The notes: a model not told the origin generated them from the sequence alone. A stretch of 64,000 bases of DNA from Pantoea sp. SOD02 (GCF_024707505.1 NZ_CP102604.1:3968001-4032000); one strand, 5' to 3'. Positions 24,750 to 34,986 are shown, counted from the first letter of the stretch. Made by a program: numbers and translations.

Positions 24750-25678
24750 CAGGGCTCCTGTCGCAGGCGAATCGCTGGGTTGACCACGGCGTACAGCAGA
24801 TCGACCAGCAGGTTAATGACAATAAATTCAAACACAAACAGCATAACTAACGCCTGGATCACCGGTTGATCCTGCGCTTTGATCGACTCGATCAACAGCC
24901 AGCCCAATCCCGGCCAGTTAAACACGCTCTCGACCACGATCGATCCGCCGAGCAGAAAACCGAACTGCAAACCGAGCATAGTGATCACCGGGATCAACGC
25001 ATTGCGCATCACGTGTTTCCACGTCACCAGCCGATTGCGCAGCCCTTTGGCTTTGGCGGTGCGCACGTAATCTTCCTGCGCCACTTCGAGAAATGCCGAG
25101 CGGGTGAAGCGCGCCATCACCGCCGCCACCGAGGAACCGAGCGTGATCGCCGGTAATACGATGTCGCTGGGTTGGTTGAAGCCGCTGACAGAGAACAGGC
25201 CAAACGGCATGGCGACGAACTGGATCAGCAGCAGACCGAGCCAGAACGTGGGCATCGAGATGCCGCCGACGGCGACGCTCATTAAGGTCCAGTCCTGCCA
25301 TTTACCGCGTTTCAGGGCGGCAAACACGCCGAGGAATAGGCCCAGAATCACCGACCAGGCAAAACCGGCCAGCGCCAGCCACAGCGTGGGCATAAAGCCC
25401 TGTTTGATCACCTCCAGCACCGGCTGTTGAGTGCGATAAGTGACGCCCAGATCGCCGCGCAGCAGGCCGCCGATCCAGTTGATATATTGCTGCGGCAGCG
25501 GATCGTTGAGTCCGAGATGCTGACGCGCTGCTTCCACCGCGGCCAAAGGCGCATCCGGTCCGGCGTAGATACGCGCCGGATCGCCAGGCAGCAGTTTGAT
25601 GAAGCCGAAGACCAGCAGCGAGACCACCAGCAATACGGGGATCATCTCCAGCAGTCGGCGAATGATGTATGCGAACAT
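24749..25678 (-). CDS. peptide ABC transporter permease (GsiC/DppB type)
   Basis: A 309-residue permease; the ATG at 25678 (MFAYIIRRLLEMIPVLLVV) has AAGGAA upstream and matches the usual family N-terminus, so I reject a 14-residue longer reading. It shows the KLLPGDPARIYAG and LGLNDPLPQQYINWIGGLLRGDLG blocks, the EAA loop TAKAKGLRNRLVTWKHVMRN and VVESVFNWPGLGWLL. Six membrane helices are expected. It is translationally coupled to the next permease (TGATG). Confidence 0.92.
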   Translation of the reverse strand: MFAYIIRRLLEMIPVLLVVSLLVFGFIKLLPGDPARIYAGPDAPLAAVEAARQHLGLNDPLPQQYINWIGGLLRGDLGVTYRTQQPVLEVIKQGFMPTLWLALAGFAWSVILGLFLGVFAALKRGKWQDWTLMSVAVGGISMPTFWLGLLLIQFVAMPFGLFSVSGFNQPSDIVLPAITLGSSVAAVMARFTRSAFLEVAQEDYVRTAKAKGLRNRLVTWKHVMRNALIPVITMLGLQFGFLLGGSIVVESVFNWPGLGWLLIESIKAQDQPVIQALVMLFVFEFIVINLLVDLLYAVVNPAIRLRQEP

Positions 25679-25711
25679 GCGGTTCCTTTTGGTTGGGTGC
25701 GGATTGTTCCA

Positions 25712-25762
25712 GGTGCGCATGAATGCGCACCCTACAACGTAGGGTCGCCATGAATGGCGACC
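25712..25762. repeat. REP/BIME-like repeat, A and B units inside the operon
   Basis: Unit A GGTGCGCATGAATGCGCACC at 25712-25731 and unit B GGTCGCCATGAATGGCGACC at 25743-25762, joined by CTACAACGTAG. It lies between the binding-protein gene and the first permease. In many bacterial importers a hairpin at this place keeps binding-protein mRNA levels higher than those of the permeases. Confidence 0.9.
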
Positions 25763-25770
25763 GCCAACCT

Positions 25771-27312
25771 TTACTTAAACGTCGCCTGATTAAACAGGAA
25801 GTTGCCATCCGGCAGCATCGACACTCCGCTCAGCGTGCTGCGTTTGCCGACCAGATTGTCTGGCGTGCCGAGGAAGGCGACTGGCGCCTCTTTCCACAAC
25901 ACTTTCTGTGCCTCGGCGTAGGCCTCGCCACGCTTAGCCGGATCGGCGGTGGCTAAGCCGCCAGCAATCGCTTTGTCGGCTTCGGCGTTGCTGAAGTACG
26001 AGACGTTATACGAGGTCGGCACCCAGGATTCGGTGGCGTAGAGTGGACGCAAGGCCCAATCAGCATCACCGGTTGATGTCGACCAGCCGCCGTAATAGAG
26101 ATCAAATTCCGCCGCTTTCGGGTCCTTCACGCCCCACAGTTTGGCGTTGCGCGTGCCGGAATCCATCGGCGTTACCGTGGCGCGAATACCCACCGTTGCC
26201 AGCTGCGCTTTCAATACCTGCGCGGCACGCACGCTGGCGGTGGCGTTGGTGACCCACAGTTTAAGATCGAGGCCGTTCGGATAACCGGCGGCTTTCAGCA
26301 GCGCTTTGGCTTCATCCGGCGCATAGCGATAGTTCGGCGCGCTCTGCTTCTGGTAGAACTGCACGCCTTGCGGAATCGCCGAACTGGCCGGTTTGCCCAT
26401 GCCGGCAAACGCCACTTTCAGCCACAGATCGCGGTCGATGGCATAGTTGATCGCCTGACGCACTCGGACATCAGCCAGCGGTTTGTGCTGGGTGTTGATC
26501 GCCATGTAATAGAGATAAATGCTCGGATCGCGCTGCACCGCCAGTTTGCTGTCGCTCTGCACGGTGGCGATCAGATCGGATGGCAGCGGCCAGATCGCAT
26601 CCACCTGACCGGACTTCAGCGCCGCCACGCGCGTGGCATCTTCCGGGCTTGGCGAGAAGATCACGTTATCCACTTTCGGCCAGCCTTTTTGCCAGTAGCC
26701 GTCGTACTTCGCCAGCGTCACGGCTTTACCCGGCTGCCAGGTCACGAATTTGAAGGGACCGGTGCCGACCGGATGCAGGCGCAGCTGCGCTTCTTCCGGA
26801 TACTGTTTGAGAATCGCCGGGCTCCACATCACCGCCGACGGATGCGCCAGCGTGTTGATGAAGGCACCAAAGGATTGGTTCAACTCGATTTTCACCTGAT
26901 CCGGTGCCAGCACCGTCACTTTCGCAATCATCTTGTAGAGGCTGTTGCGCTTGAGGCCTTTGGTCTGATCGGCAAGGCGATCGAGGTTGGCTTTTACCGC
27001 TGCGGCATCGAACGGCGTGCCGTCCTGGAAGGTCACGTCTTTACGCAGCGTCAGGGTAAATTCGGTGGCGCTGTCGTTGCTGGTGTAGCTGGTGGCGAGC
27101 CACGGCTGCAGCTTCATCTTTGCATCAAACTGGAACAGACGTTCGAAGATGCCGCTCTGCACCGAGTAGCTGACGTTATCGGAGGTATCGTGCGGATCGA
27201 GGCCGGTGATGTCGGCATACATCGAAATGCGCAGATCCTGCGCCTGAGCAGCGGCGGCCAGCGAGAGGGTCAATCCCAGCGCGAGCGCAGTACGGCGGAA
27301 AATCGGGTTCAT
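25771..27312 (-). CDS. peptide ABC transporter substrate-binding protein (GsiB-like)
   Basis: A 513-residue family-5 binding protein with a Sec signal peptide (FRRTALALGLTLSLAAAAQAQ, cut after about residue 24). Length and blocks match the glutathione-binding protein GsiB group: PHDTSDNVSYSVQSGIFE, DGTPFDAAAVKANLDRL, HPVGTGPFKF and GGWSTSTGDADWALRPL. The flanking peptidases and D-glutamate genes suggest a paralogue with a different peptide substrate rather than the housekeeping glutathione importer, which usually sits next to iaaA. It is located between the fused ATPase gene and the permeases. Confidence 0.88.
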   Translation of the reverse strand: MNPIFRRTALALGLTLSLAAAAQAQDLRISMYADITGLDPHDTSDNVSYSVQSGIFERLFQFDAKMKLQPWLATSYTSNDSATEFTLTLRKDVTFQDGTPFDAAAVKANLDRLADQTKGLKRNSLYKMIAKVTVLAPDQVKIELNQSFGAFINTLAHPSAVMWSPAILKQYPEEAQLRLHPVGTGPFKFVTWQPGKAVTLAKYDGYWQKGWPKVDNVIFSPSPEDATRVAALKSGQVDAIWPLPSDLIATVQSDSKLAVQRDPSIYLYYMAINTQHKPLADVRVRQAINYAIDRDLWLKVAFAGMGKPASSAIPQGVQFYQKQSAPNYRYAPDEAKALLKAAGYPNGLDLKLWVTNATASVRAAQVLKAQLATVGIRATVTPMDSGTRNAKLWGVKDPKAAEFDLYYGGWSTSTGDADWALRPLYATESWVPTSYNVSYFSNAEADKAIAGGLATADPAKRGEAYAEAQKVLWKEAPVAFLGTPDNLVGKRSTLSGVSMLPDGNFLFNQATFK

Positions 27313-27333
27313 GAAATCTCCTGGTATTGAGGG

Positions 27334-29196
<1,863 letters not shown>

Positions 29197-29214
29197 CGTT
29201 GCTCCGCGTGCGGG

Positions 29215-30180
29215 TTAAAGCCAGATTTGGCCTTGAGCGTAAGAAAGGAAGGGCGAGCTATCGGCGGCCAGCCAGATTGGGCCATCGAGATCGATATGCT
29301 CAGCGGCAATCGCCACCGGCAGCGCTGCTTCCATCGCCAATGAAGAGCCAAGCATGCAGCCGACCATCAACCGCATATCGCGCTTCTGCGCCTCTTCCAC
29401 CATCGCCAGCGCTTCGGTTAAACCGCCGCACTTATCCAGCTTGATGTTGATCATCTCGTAGCGATTGCGCAGCTGCGCGATGTCTTCACGTGTGTGGCAG
29501 CTCTCATCGGCACACACCGGAATCGGGTGCGCGAAGCGCTGCAACTCCTGATCCTGGCCCGCCGGAAGCGGCTGCTCGACCATCGCGATGTTAAAACTCG
29601 CCAGCGCGTTGAACAGGCTGGGCAAATCCACGCCCGACCAGGCTTCATTGGCATCAATGATTAAGGTGGCGCGCGGCGCTGCCTGTCGAATCGCGGCGAC
29701 TTTTTCCAGAATCTCGTCGCGATTGAGTTTGATTTTCAGCAGGATGGCGCCGCGTGATACCGCATCGGCAGCGGCGGCGGCCATGTTCTCGATGGAATCG
29801 AGGCTAAGGGTTTCGGCGGTGATCACCGATGGCGGCTGACGACGCTCGCACTGTTGCCACAGCGTGTGCTTCGCCAGCGCGGCATCAAGTCGCCACAGCG
29901 CGCAGTCCAGCGCATTACGCGCTGAACCGGCAGACAAACGGCTTTGCAGATCGAGGCGGCTCAGGCCCGCTTCCATGTCGGCGCGCAGCGCTTCCAGTTC
30001 AGCGTTGACGCTTTCTGGCGTTTCATCGTAGCGCGGCGTGGGCGTACATTCGCCGCGGCCAATAAAGCCGTTCTGCTCCAGCGTCACGCGAATCACCGTG
30101 ACCGCCGTGCGTGTGCCGCGCGAGATGGCAAACGGACGCGCCAGCGGCAGCTCCAGCACTTCAATCTGCATGCGCCGCAT
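29215..30180 (-). CDS. dgcA: enolase-superfamily epimerase/racemase, DgcA-like (N-acyl-D-glutamate racemase or dipeptide epimerase)
   Basis: A 321-residue muconate-lactonising-subgroup enzyme. I start it at the ATG at 30180, with GAGG six bases upstream. Catalytic lysines are K149-I-K151 on one face and K247 (IKLDK) on the other. The Mg2+ ligands are Asp176 (IIDANEAW), Glu202 (VEQPLP) and Asp225 (CADES). This is the pattern of L-Ala-D/L-Glu epimerase (YcjG). The gene starts 2 bp after a DUF1611 gene, the arrangement I know for DgcN-DgcA, in which DgcA racemises N-acetyl-D-glutamate to the L-form. Dipeptide epimerisation of murein peptides is the alternative; the context favours DgcA, but the sequence alone does not decide. 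Confidence 0.75.
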   Translation of the reverse strand: MRRMQIEVLELPLARPFAISRGTRTAVTVIRVTLEQNGFIGRGECTPTPRYDETPESVNAELEALRADMEAGLSRLDLQSRLSAGSARNALDCALWRLDAALAKHTLWQQCERRQPPSVITAETLSLDSIENMAAAAADAVSRGAILLKIKLNRDEILEKVAAIRQAAPRATLIIDANEAWSGVDLPSLFNALASFNIAMVEQPLPAGQDQELQRFAHPIPVCADESCHTREDIAQLRNRYEMINIKLDKCGGLTEALAMVEEAQKRDMRLMVGCMLGSSLAMEAALPVAIAAEHIDLDGPIWLAADSSPFLSYAQGQIWL

Positions 30181-30182
30181 AA

Positions 30183-31190
30183 TTAGCCTCGCTCCTGCAG
30201 CAGCGCGGCGATATCCGTAATGCCAAAACGCACCGGATCGGTGGCTGGCACGCCGAATTGTGCGCTGATTTCGGCGCAATAGGCGCGCGCTTCTTCTTCG
30301 CTGTAGTTTGAGGTGTTGATGGCGAAACCGGCCAGTTGCACCGCGTCGCTGGTAACGTGCGCCGCGCGCAGGTTGGCTTCGACGCAATCTTTCAGGCTGA
30401 CCATCGGCTGATGCGGCAGATGACGCATATGCGGACGGCCCATTTCATGGCACATCACCAGCCAATGCGGCTGCGCACCGTGAATCAGGCCCATGCTGAC
30501 GCCAGCGTAGGAAGGATGGAACAGCGAACCCTGGCCTTCAACTATATCCCAGTGATCGGCGTCATTGGCCGGTGACAGCGCTTCGACCGCACCGGCGATG
30601 AAGTCGGCAATCACTGCATCAATCGCGATACCTTCGCCCGCCACCAAAATACCGGTCTGACCGGTGGCGCGGAAATCGGCTTTCATGCCGCGTTCACGCA
30701 TCGCGGCTTCCAGCGCCAGCGAGGTGTACATCTTGCCTACCGAGCAGTCGGTGCCGACAGTAAGTACACGCTTACCTGTGCGCTTCTTACCGCTGCCTAC
30801 TTCCAGTTTTGGACGCATGTGGCGCAGGTCGAACAGCTCAACACCGAACTCTTTAGCCAACGCCACCAGCTCTGGCTCATCCACCAGACGATGGTGCAAA
30901 CCGCTGGCAACGTTCATCCCGGCAGAGATGGCGCTTTTTACCGTGTCGAGCCAATGCGTGGGCAAGTAACCGCCGGCATTCGCGGTGCCGAGCACCAGCG
31001 TTTTAGCACCGCGCGCTTTGGCAGCGGCAATGTCGAGGACCTCGAGGCCCAGCGATACGGTGCAGCCCGGCAATTTGATTTCGCCAACGCACTGCTCTGG
31101 ACGCCAGACGTGGATGCCGCGTGCGGTTTTAGCGGCCAGTGGATCGGTTACGTCGCCGAGGAAGAGTAAATAAGGTTGTGGGATCAGCAT
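30183..31190 (-). CDS. dgcN: DgcN-like N-acyltransferase (DUF1611 family)
   Basis: A 335-residue DUF1611 protein. The N-terminal domain runs to about residue 130. The C-terminal P-loop domain carries a Walker-A-like GTDCSVGK at 146-153, then ATGQTGIL and VEGQGSLFHP. As I recall, DgcN proteins of this family N-acetylate D-glutamate as the first step of D-glutamate breakdown, before DgcA inverts the product. This is the first gene of the leftward operon (start 31190), preceded by about 250 bp that should hold the promoter; I could not pick out a convincing one. The assignment rests on the family plus the adjacent DgcA-like gene. Confidence 0.75.
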   Translation of the reverse strand: MLIPQPYLLFLGDVTDPLAAKTARGIHVWRPEQCVGEIKLPGCTVSLGLEVLDIAAAKARGAKTLVLGTANAGGYLPTHWLDTVKSAISAGMNVASGLHHRLVDEPELVALAKEFGVELFDLRHMRPKLEVGSGKKRTGKRVLTVGTDCSVGKMYTSLALEAAMRERGMKADFRATGQTGILVAGEGIAIDAVIADFIAGAVEALSPANDADHWDIVEGQGSLFHPSYAGVSMGLIHGAQPHWLVMCHEMGRPHMRHLPHQPMVSLKDCVEANLRAAHVTSDAVQLAGFAINTSNYSEEEARAYCAEISAQFGVPATDPVRFGITDIAALLQERG

Positions 31191-31442
31191 GATGTTTCTC
31201 GTTTCAGACGGTTTATAGGGCCTGAATTGACTATTTCATGCAGGAGATGGGGTGACGAATGCTTGTTTAGTTGCGGGGTATAACGTGCGGCTATAGCCAG
31301 ATCGAAATCTGATGGCTGAAGGGTTTTATCAGCGAGTTAGGGTAAAAATGGGCGGGTTTACGGCTGGAGAGATAAGAAAACAGTTGATAACCACAGGTCG
31401 ATCCCTGACCGCGATTATCGAGGGTATTCTGTTAGCGCTGGA
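31191..31442. other. intergenic region upstream of the dgcN operon
   Basis: About 250 bp with no gene. It must contain the promoter of the nine-gene leftward operon. A TATAAA-like box (CCCTATAAAC on the minus strand) lies near 31215, but no well-spaced -35 was found. The stretch also receives transcription from the AzuC-like gene at 31443-31520, which points the same way with no obvious terminator between. Confidence 0.35.
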
Positions 31443-31520
31443 TTAATGCTGTGCGCCTGGCGGTACGTGCTTGAAGGTTTCAACGTAAGCGTTAAACACG
31501 TAGCGGAAAAAGCGTTTCAT
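31443..31520 (-). CDS. azuC: AzuC-like 25-residue small protein
   Basis: A 25-codon frame starting MKRFFRYVFNAY and ending VETFKHVPPGAQH. The core F-N-x-Y-x-x-T-F-K-x-V-P-P-G matches E. coli AzuC, a 28-residue amphipathic protein that associates with the inner membrane and binds glycerol-3-phosphate dehydrogenase GlpD; its mRNA also acts as a regulatory RNA. An AGGTG site sits 6-7 bases before the ATG. A well-formed sigma-70 promoter and a CRP-like site lie directly upstream, which fits the CRP control of azuC in E. coli. Identification is by motif and promoter context, not by alignment. Confidence 0.7.
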   Translation of the reverse strand: MKRFFRYVFNAYVETFKHVPPGAQH

Positions 31521-31560
31521 AAGGCACCTGGTTCAAAAATTGTTGAAGAAATACGCAAAA

Positions 31561-31610
31561 AGTATAGCCGCGGAGCGTTTTTACCGCAATTATTTTTGAA
31601 GTAGATCACA
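31561..31610 (-). promoter_or_regulatory. promoter and CRP-like site of the AzuC-like gene
   Basis: Minus strand: -35 TTGCGG (31589-31584), 17-bp spacer, -10 TATACT (31566-31561), giving a start about 33 nt before the ATG. Just upstream of the -35 is TGTGATCTACTTCAAA (31610-31595), a CRP-like half-plus-half site centred near -48. Confidence 0.6.
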
Positions 31611-31641
31611 GAATTGGGGTTTGGTGCGGATGTGAAGAAGA

Positions 31642-31665
31642 GGTCGCCATGAATGGCGACCCTAC
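31642..31665. repeat. REP-like repeat, B unit after mntP
   Basis: GGTCGCCATGAATGGCGACC followed by CTAC, 4 bp beyond the mntP stop codon. Confidence 0.85.
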
Positions 31666-31668
31666 AAA

Positions 31669-32238
31669 TTAAAACCAGCCTAAATGCTCGCTTAAAATGG
31701 TGCAGCCAATGCTGATCAGCACTACGCCGCCCAGCACTTCGGCCCATTTGCCCATCACCGGACCGATAAAACGGCCCACCAGCACGCCGGTGGTCGCCAT
31801 AATAGTGGTAGCGGCGCCAATGGTGATGGCGGTCATGATGATATTCACCTGCAGGAACGCCAGGCCAACACCCACTGCCAGCGCATCAAGACTGGTAGCG
31901 ACAGCAGTTAACGCCAGCACCATAAAACCGTGACGCTGCGGCGCTTCGCAAGGCTCATCGGCGGTTTGACGGAAGCCCTCCATCATCATACGGCCGCCCA
32001 GCACGGTTAACAGCACGAACGCCACCCAGTGATCCCACGCCATGATGTAGCGGCTGGCCGCAAGACCAATTGCCCAGCCAATCAGCGGCGTTAACATCTC
32101 GATGACGCCAAAGATCAAACCGGTACGCAGCGCTTCTTTGAAATTTGGGCGATGCAGTGATGCGCCTTTGCCCAATGCTGCGGCAAAAGCGTCCATCGAC
32201 ATGCCAAAGGCCAAAATCAGGGTTGCGATAAATGTCAT
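31669..32238 (-). CDS. mntP: manganese efflux pump MntP
   Basis: A 189-residue inner-membrane exporter with six hydrophobic helices in two repeats. It pumps out Mn2+ when levels are high. The signature metal-path motifs are [10 protein letters not shown] at residues 11-20 and [14 protein letters not shown] in the second repeat, each with an essential Asp. It aligns along its length with E. coli MntP (YebN) in blocks such as [17 protein letters not shown] and [11 protein letters not shown] MntR-like box is located about 135 bp upstream. The yybP-ykoY manganese riboswitch known upstream of E. coli mntP could not be recognised here. Confidence 0.95.
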   Translation of the reverse strand: MTFIATLILAFGMSMDAFAAALGKGASLHRPNFKEALRTGLIFGVIEMLTPLIGWAIGLAASRYIMAWDHWVAFVLLTVLGGRMMMEGFRQTADEPCEAPQRHGFMVLALTAVATSLDALAVGVGLAFLQVNIIMTAITIGAATTIMATTGVLVGRFIGPVMGKWAEVLGGVVLISIGCTILSEHLGWF

Positions 32239-32370
32239 GGGTTTTCAATCAATGCTGCGGAACAGGCGCTAAAGCCGCTACTTCTCCGCATTTATTGTTC
32301 AGTAATGAAAAAGTGCGCGCAGTCTAACACGCAAAAACGGCAAAAAAAAGACAGTAAAATCAGGGATTTA

Positions 32371-32390
32371 AGTATAGCAAAGGCTATAAC
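32371..32390. promoter_or_regulatory. MntR-like operator upstream of mntP
   Basis: TATAGC-AAAG-GCTATA (32373-32388) is a perfect dyad and closely follows the ACATAGCAAAGGCTATGT-type MntR box of enterobacterial manganese genes. On the minus strand the box contains TGCTATACT, an extended -10 element. It lies between the divergent mntP and the small membrane-protein gene. Confidence 0.6.
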
Positions 32391-32522
32391 TCTTAACTTT
32401 CGCTATTTTTGACGCTAAGTGAATGGAATAGAAGAAATTTCTTAGAGCGATTCGGCGCGGGGATTGCACCGTAGCGCGGTTTTATGCGCTAATGCCCGCG
32501 CTAACTGATTTGGAAAATGACC

Positions 32523-32762
32523 ATGAATAACCCATTCGAAACGCTGATCATCCCAGGCGGCATTCTGCTGCTGGGCTTTCTTTCTGCCCTGCTGCTGCCC
32601 GCGCCTTCATTTGGTATTGAGCTGGCAAAACAGCTGCAGGAAAGCCTGCATCTGATGGATGTTAATCAGCTGTATACCATCGTCTTTAGTTTGTGGTTTT
32701 TACTGCTGGGCGCGATTGAGTTTTTCGTGATTCGCTTCCTCTGGCGCCGCCGATCGCGCTGA
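32523..32762 (+). CDS. small inner-membrane protein (possibly DUF1158 family)
   Basis: A 79-residue protein starting at the ATG at 32523 (MNNPFETLIIPGG); the ATG two codons earlier is too close to the GGAAA ribosome-binding site. Two hydrophobic helices are visible, LLLGFLSALLLPAP and YTIVFSLWFLLLGAIEFFVI, with a basic RFLWRRRSR tail that should stay in the cytoplasm. It resembles small enterobacterial DUF1158 proteins as I remember them, but I am not certain. Function unknown. It is divergent from mntP and shares the region with the MntR-like box. Confidence 0.65.
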   Translation: MNNPFETLIIPGGILLLGFLSALLLPAPSFGIELAKQLQESLHLMDVNQLYTIVFSLWFLLLGAIEFFVIRFLWRRRSR

Positions 32763-32937
32763 TCATTTTTCCGGCAAGGTGATGCATTTTTCTTCTGGCG
32801 GCACCCACGCCCAAGCTGAAATTCATCACCACAAAAATGTAACATTACTTTTACACGATATGGCGAAATATCGCGCAACATAAAATCCGCATAAATAATC
32901 AATTTAGTTAAAAGTCATAATTTTCAACACATTAAAA

Positions 32938-32953
32938 TGTGACACGCCTCACT
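32938..32953. promoter_or_regulatory. CRP-like site upstream of mqo
   Basis: TGTGA-CACGCC-TCACT matches the CRP consensus TGTGA-N6-TCACA in nine of ten core positions. It lies in an AT-rich 534-bp gap, 344 bp before mqo. Catabolite control of mqo would make sense, but the distance requires a far-upstream or intermediate promoter. Confidence 0.4.
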
Positions 32954-33209
32954 CACCGTTTTCAACCCCACCAAAAGCACTCACAATAGCGTAACAACTG
33001 CATTACTCTAACCGTCTGATTAAGAGATAAAAATCCCTTATGACCGCGGGGTTGAGCTGATTAATTCTTATGCTGAATCATTTCCGCCTTTAAAAAATAA
33101 ACAAACGTTTAATTCCGATACGAGAATGTTATATTCGAATGCATATGCATAACGTGCAGTTAACCGTTATCGTCCCCATGACTTATACCTGAGTCTTAAC
33201 CTTTGAGAG

Positions 33210-33277
33210 ATAGCGCCACGCGCTCGAAAGAAGCGCGGCTATTTCGCCTGCGAACCTGTTGAGCTTCAGGTCAACAG
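33210..33277 (+). promoter_or_regulatory. structured mqo leader with two hairpins
   Basis: Two stem-loops precede the mqo ribosome-binding site. The first spans 33210-33242 (ATAGC...GCGCT pairing with AGCGC...GCTAT). The second spans 33256-33277 (CTGTTGA-GCTTCAGG-TCAACAG), just before the GAGGAGA site at 33280. This resembles a regulated 5' leader, for example for sRNA or protein control, but no known family was recognised. Confidence 0.4.
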
Positions 33278-33296
33278 AGAGAGGAGATGTCGCCTC

Positions 33297-34907
33297 ATGA
33301 GTACTACTGCGGTAAATCTGGCGCTCGCCGCCGCTGGCATGGAAAGTGCAAACCTTCAGGAACGAAAAGACGTCGACGTACTGCTGATTGGCGCAGGCGT
33401 GATGAGTGCGACTTTGGGCGCATGGCTGCAAGATCTCGAGCCTGACTGGTCGATTGAGATGGTTGAACGTCTTGATGACGTGGCTGTTGAATCCTCTAAT
33501 GGCTGGAACAACGCCGGAACCGGACACGCCGCGCTGGCGGAGCTCAACTATACGCCGCAGAAGGCGGATGGCAGCATCGACATCGCCAAAGCGGTGGCGA
33601 TTAACGAATCGTTCCAGATTTCGCGCCAGTTCTGGGCCTATCACGTTCAGAAAGGCAACCTGCGCAATCCTAAAAGCTTTATCCACAGTACGCCGCACAT
33701 GAGCTTCGTTTGGGGCGACGATAACGTTGAATTCCTGCGCAAGCGTTTCAATGCGTTGCAGAAAAGCACGCTGTTCCGTGGCATGAATTACTCTGAAGAC
33801 CGCGATCAAATCACCGAGTGGATTCCGCTGGTGATGAACGGGCGTGACAGCAAGCAGAAAGTGGCGGCTACCTGGACCGAAATGGGCACCGACGTGAACT
33901 TCGGTGAAGTAACGCGTCAGCTGATTGCTTCTTTAGAGAAGAAAGCCAATTTCCGTCTGCGTCTGCGCCAGGAAGTGCGTGATATCAAACGCCTGAGCGA
34001 CGGTCGCTGGCAGGTCACGCTGCATAATCTGGCCAGCGGTGAAAATCGCATGCTGACCACGCGCCAGCTGTTTATTGGTGCGGGCGGCGCGGCGTTGCCG
34101 CTGCTGCAGAAATCCGGCATTCCGGAAGTGAAAGGCTACGCCGGTTTCCCGGTGGGCGGTTCATTCCTGGTGACGGAAAATCCTGACGTCGTGAAACAGC
34201 ACATGGCGAAGGTTTATGGCAAAGCCAGCGTCGGCGCACCGCCGATGTCGGTGCCGCACGTCGATACCCGCGTGCTGGATGGCAAGCAGGTGCTGCTGTT
34301 TGGGCCGTTTGCGACCTTCTCTACCAAATTCCTCAAGCAGGGTTCGCTGCTGGATATGTTCGGCGCGATGAACACCAGCAACCTCAAGCCGATGGTGCAG
34401 GTTGGCCTGAAGAGTTTCGACCTGGTGAAATATCTGGTTGATCAGGTTTTGCAAAGCGACAGCGATCGTATGGAAGCGTTGCGCGCTTACGTGCCGCAGG
34501 CGAAGCAGGAAGATTGGCGTTTAGTCACTGCCGGCCAGCGCGTGCAGATCATCAAGAACGATGCCGTTGAAGGCGGCGTGCTACGTCTTGGTACCGAAGT
34601 GGTGACCTCGGAAGATGGCTCGATTTCCGCCTTGCTGGGTGCTTCGCCGGGTGCTTCCACCGCCGCACCGATTATGCTTGAGCTGATGGCGAAAGCCTTC
34701 CCGGAACAGATGCGTTCACCGGAATGGCAGACCAAAATCCGCATGGTGATCCCATCGTGGGGCCGCAAGCTGAACGGCGACGTCGCATTGACCGAGAAAG
34801 TGCTGGCCGATACCAGCCGTGTGCTGCAACTCGATTACGAGCCGGTGATTACACCTGATGCCGCCAACGATGAAGCGCGCGAAACGGCGCACGTGGTGGG
34901 GAAGTAA
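33297..34907 (+). CDS. mqo: malate:quinone oxidoreductase Mqo
   Basis: A 536-residue peripheral membrane flavoenzyme that oxidises malate to oxaloacetate and passes electrons to the quinone pool, bypassing NAD-dependent malate dehydrogenase. The FAD-binding motif is [13 protein letters not shown] near residues 29-41. Family blocks include [53 protein letters not shown] and [17 protein letters not shown]. Length fits the enterobacterial type. GAGGAG lies upstream. It stands alone, with a long AT-rich promoter region, a structured leader and an intrinsic terminator. Confidence 0.96.
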   Translation: MSTTAVNLALAAAGMESANLQERKDVDVLLIGAGVMSATLGAWLQDLEPDWSIEMVERLDDVAVESSNGWNNAGTGHAALAELNYTPQKADGSIDIAKAVAINESFQISRQFWAYHVQKGNLRNPKSFIHSTPHMSFVWGDDNVEFLRKRFNALQKSTLFRGMNYSEDRDQITEWIPLVMNGRDSKQKVAATWTEMGTDVNFGEVTRQLIASLEKKANFRLRLRQEVRDIKRLSDGRWQVTLHNLASGENRMLTTRQLFIGAGGAALPLLQKSGIPEVKGYAGFPVGGSFLVTENPDVVKQHMAKVYGKASVGAPPMSVPHVDTRVLDGKQVLLFGPFATFSTKFLKQGSLLDMFGAMNTSNLKPMVQVGLKSFDLVKYLVDQVLQSDSDRMEALRAYVPQAKQEDWRLVTAGQRVQIIKNDAVEGGVLRLGTEVVTSEDGSISALLGASPGASTAAPIMLELMAKAFPEQMRSPEWQTKIRMVIPSWGRKLNGDVALTEKVLADTSRVLQLDYEPVITPDAANDEARETAHVVGK

Positions 34908-34924
34908 TAAGGTAGTTCTATCCT

Positions 34925-34948
34925 GGTCGCCATGAATGGCGACCCTAC
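34925..34948. repeat. REP-like repeat, B unit after mqo
   Basis: GGTCGCCATGAATGGCGACC followed by CTAC, between the mqo stop codon and its terminator. Confidence 0.85.
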
Positions 34949-34986
34949 AAGGGGTGAGCGTCGCTCGCCCCTTATTCCTTTTTTCT
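34949..34986 (+). terminator. intrinsic terminator of mqo
   Basis: AAGGGGTGAGCG-TCG... pairs with CGCTCGCCCCTT (one G-T pair), followed by a T-rich run from 34973. Confidence 0.7.

Noticed and set aside
32239-32370. yybP-ykoY manganese riboswitch upstream of mntP
   Set aside because: A GGAGAAGTAGC stretch hints at the 5' consensus, but the conserved second loop and a plausible fold were not found. An Rfam covariance search would decide.
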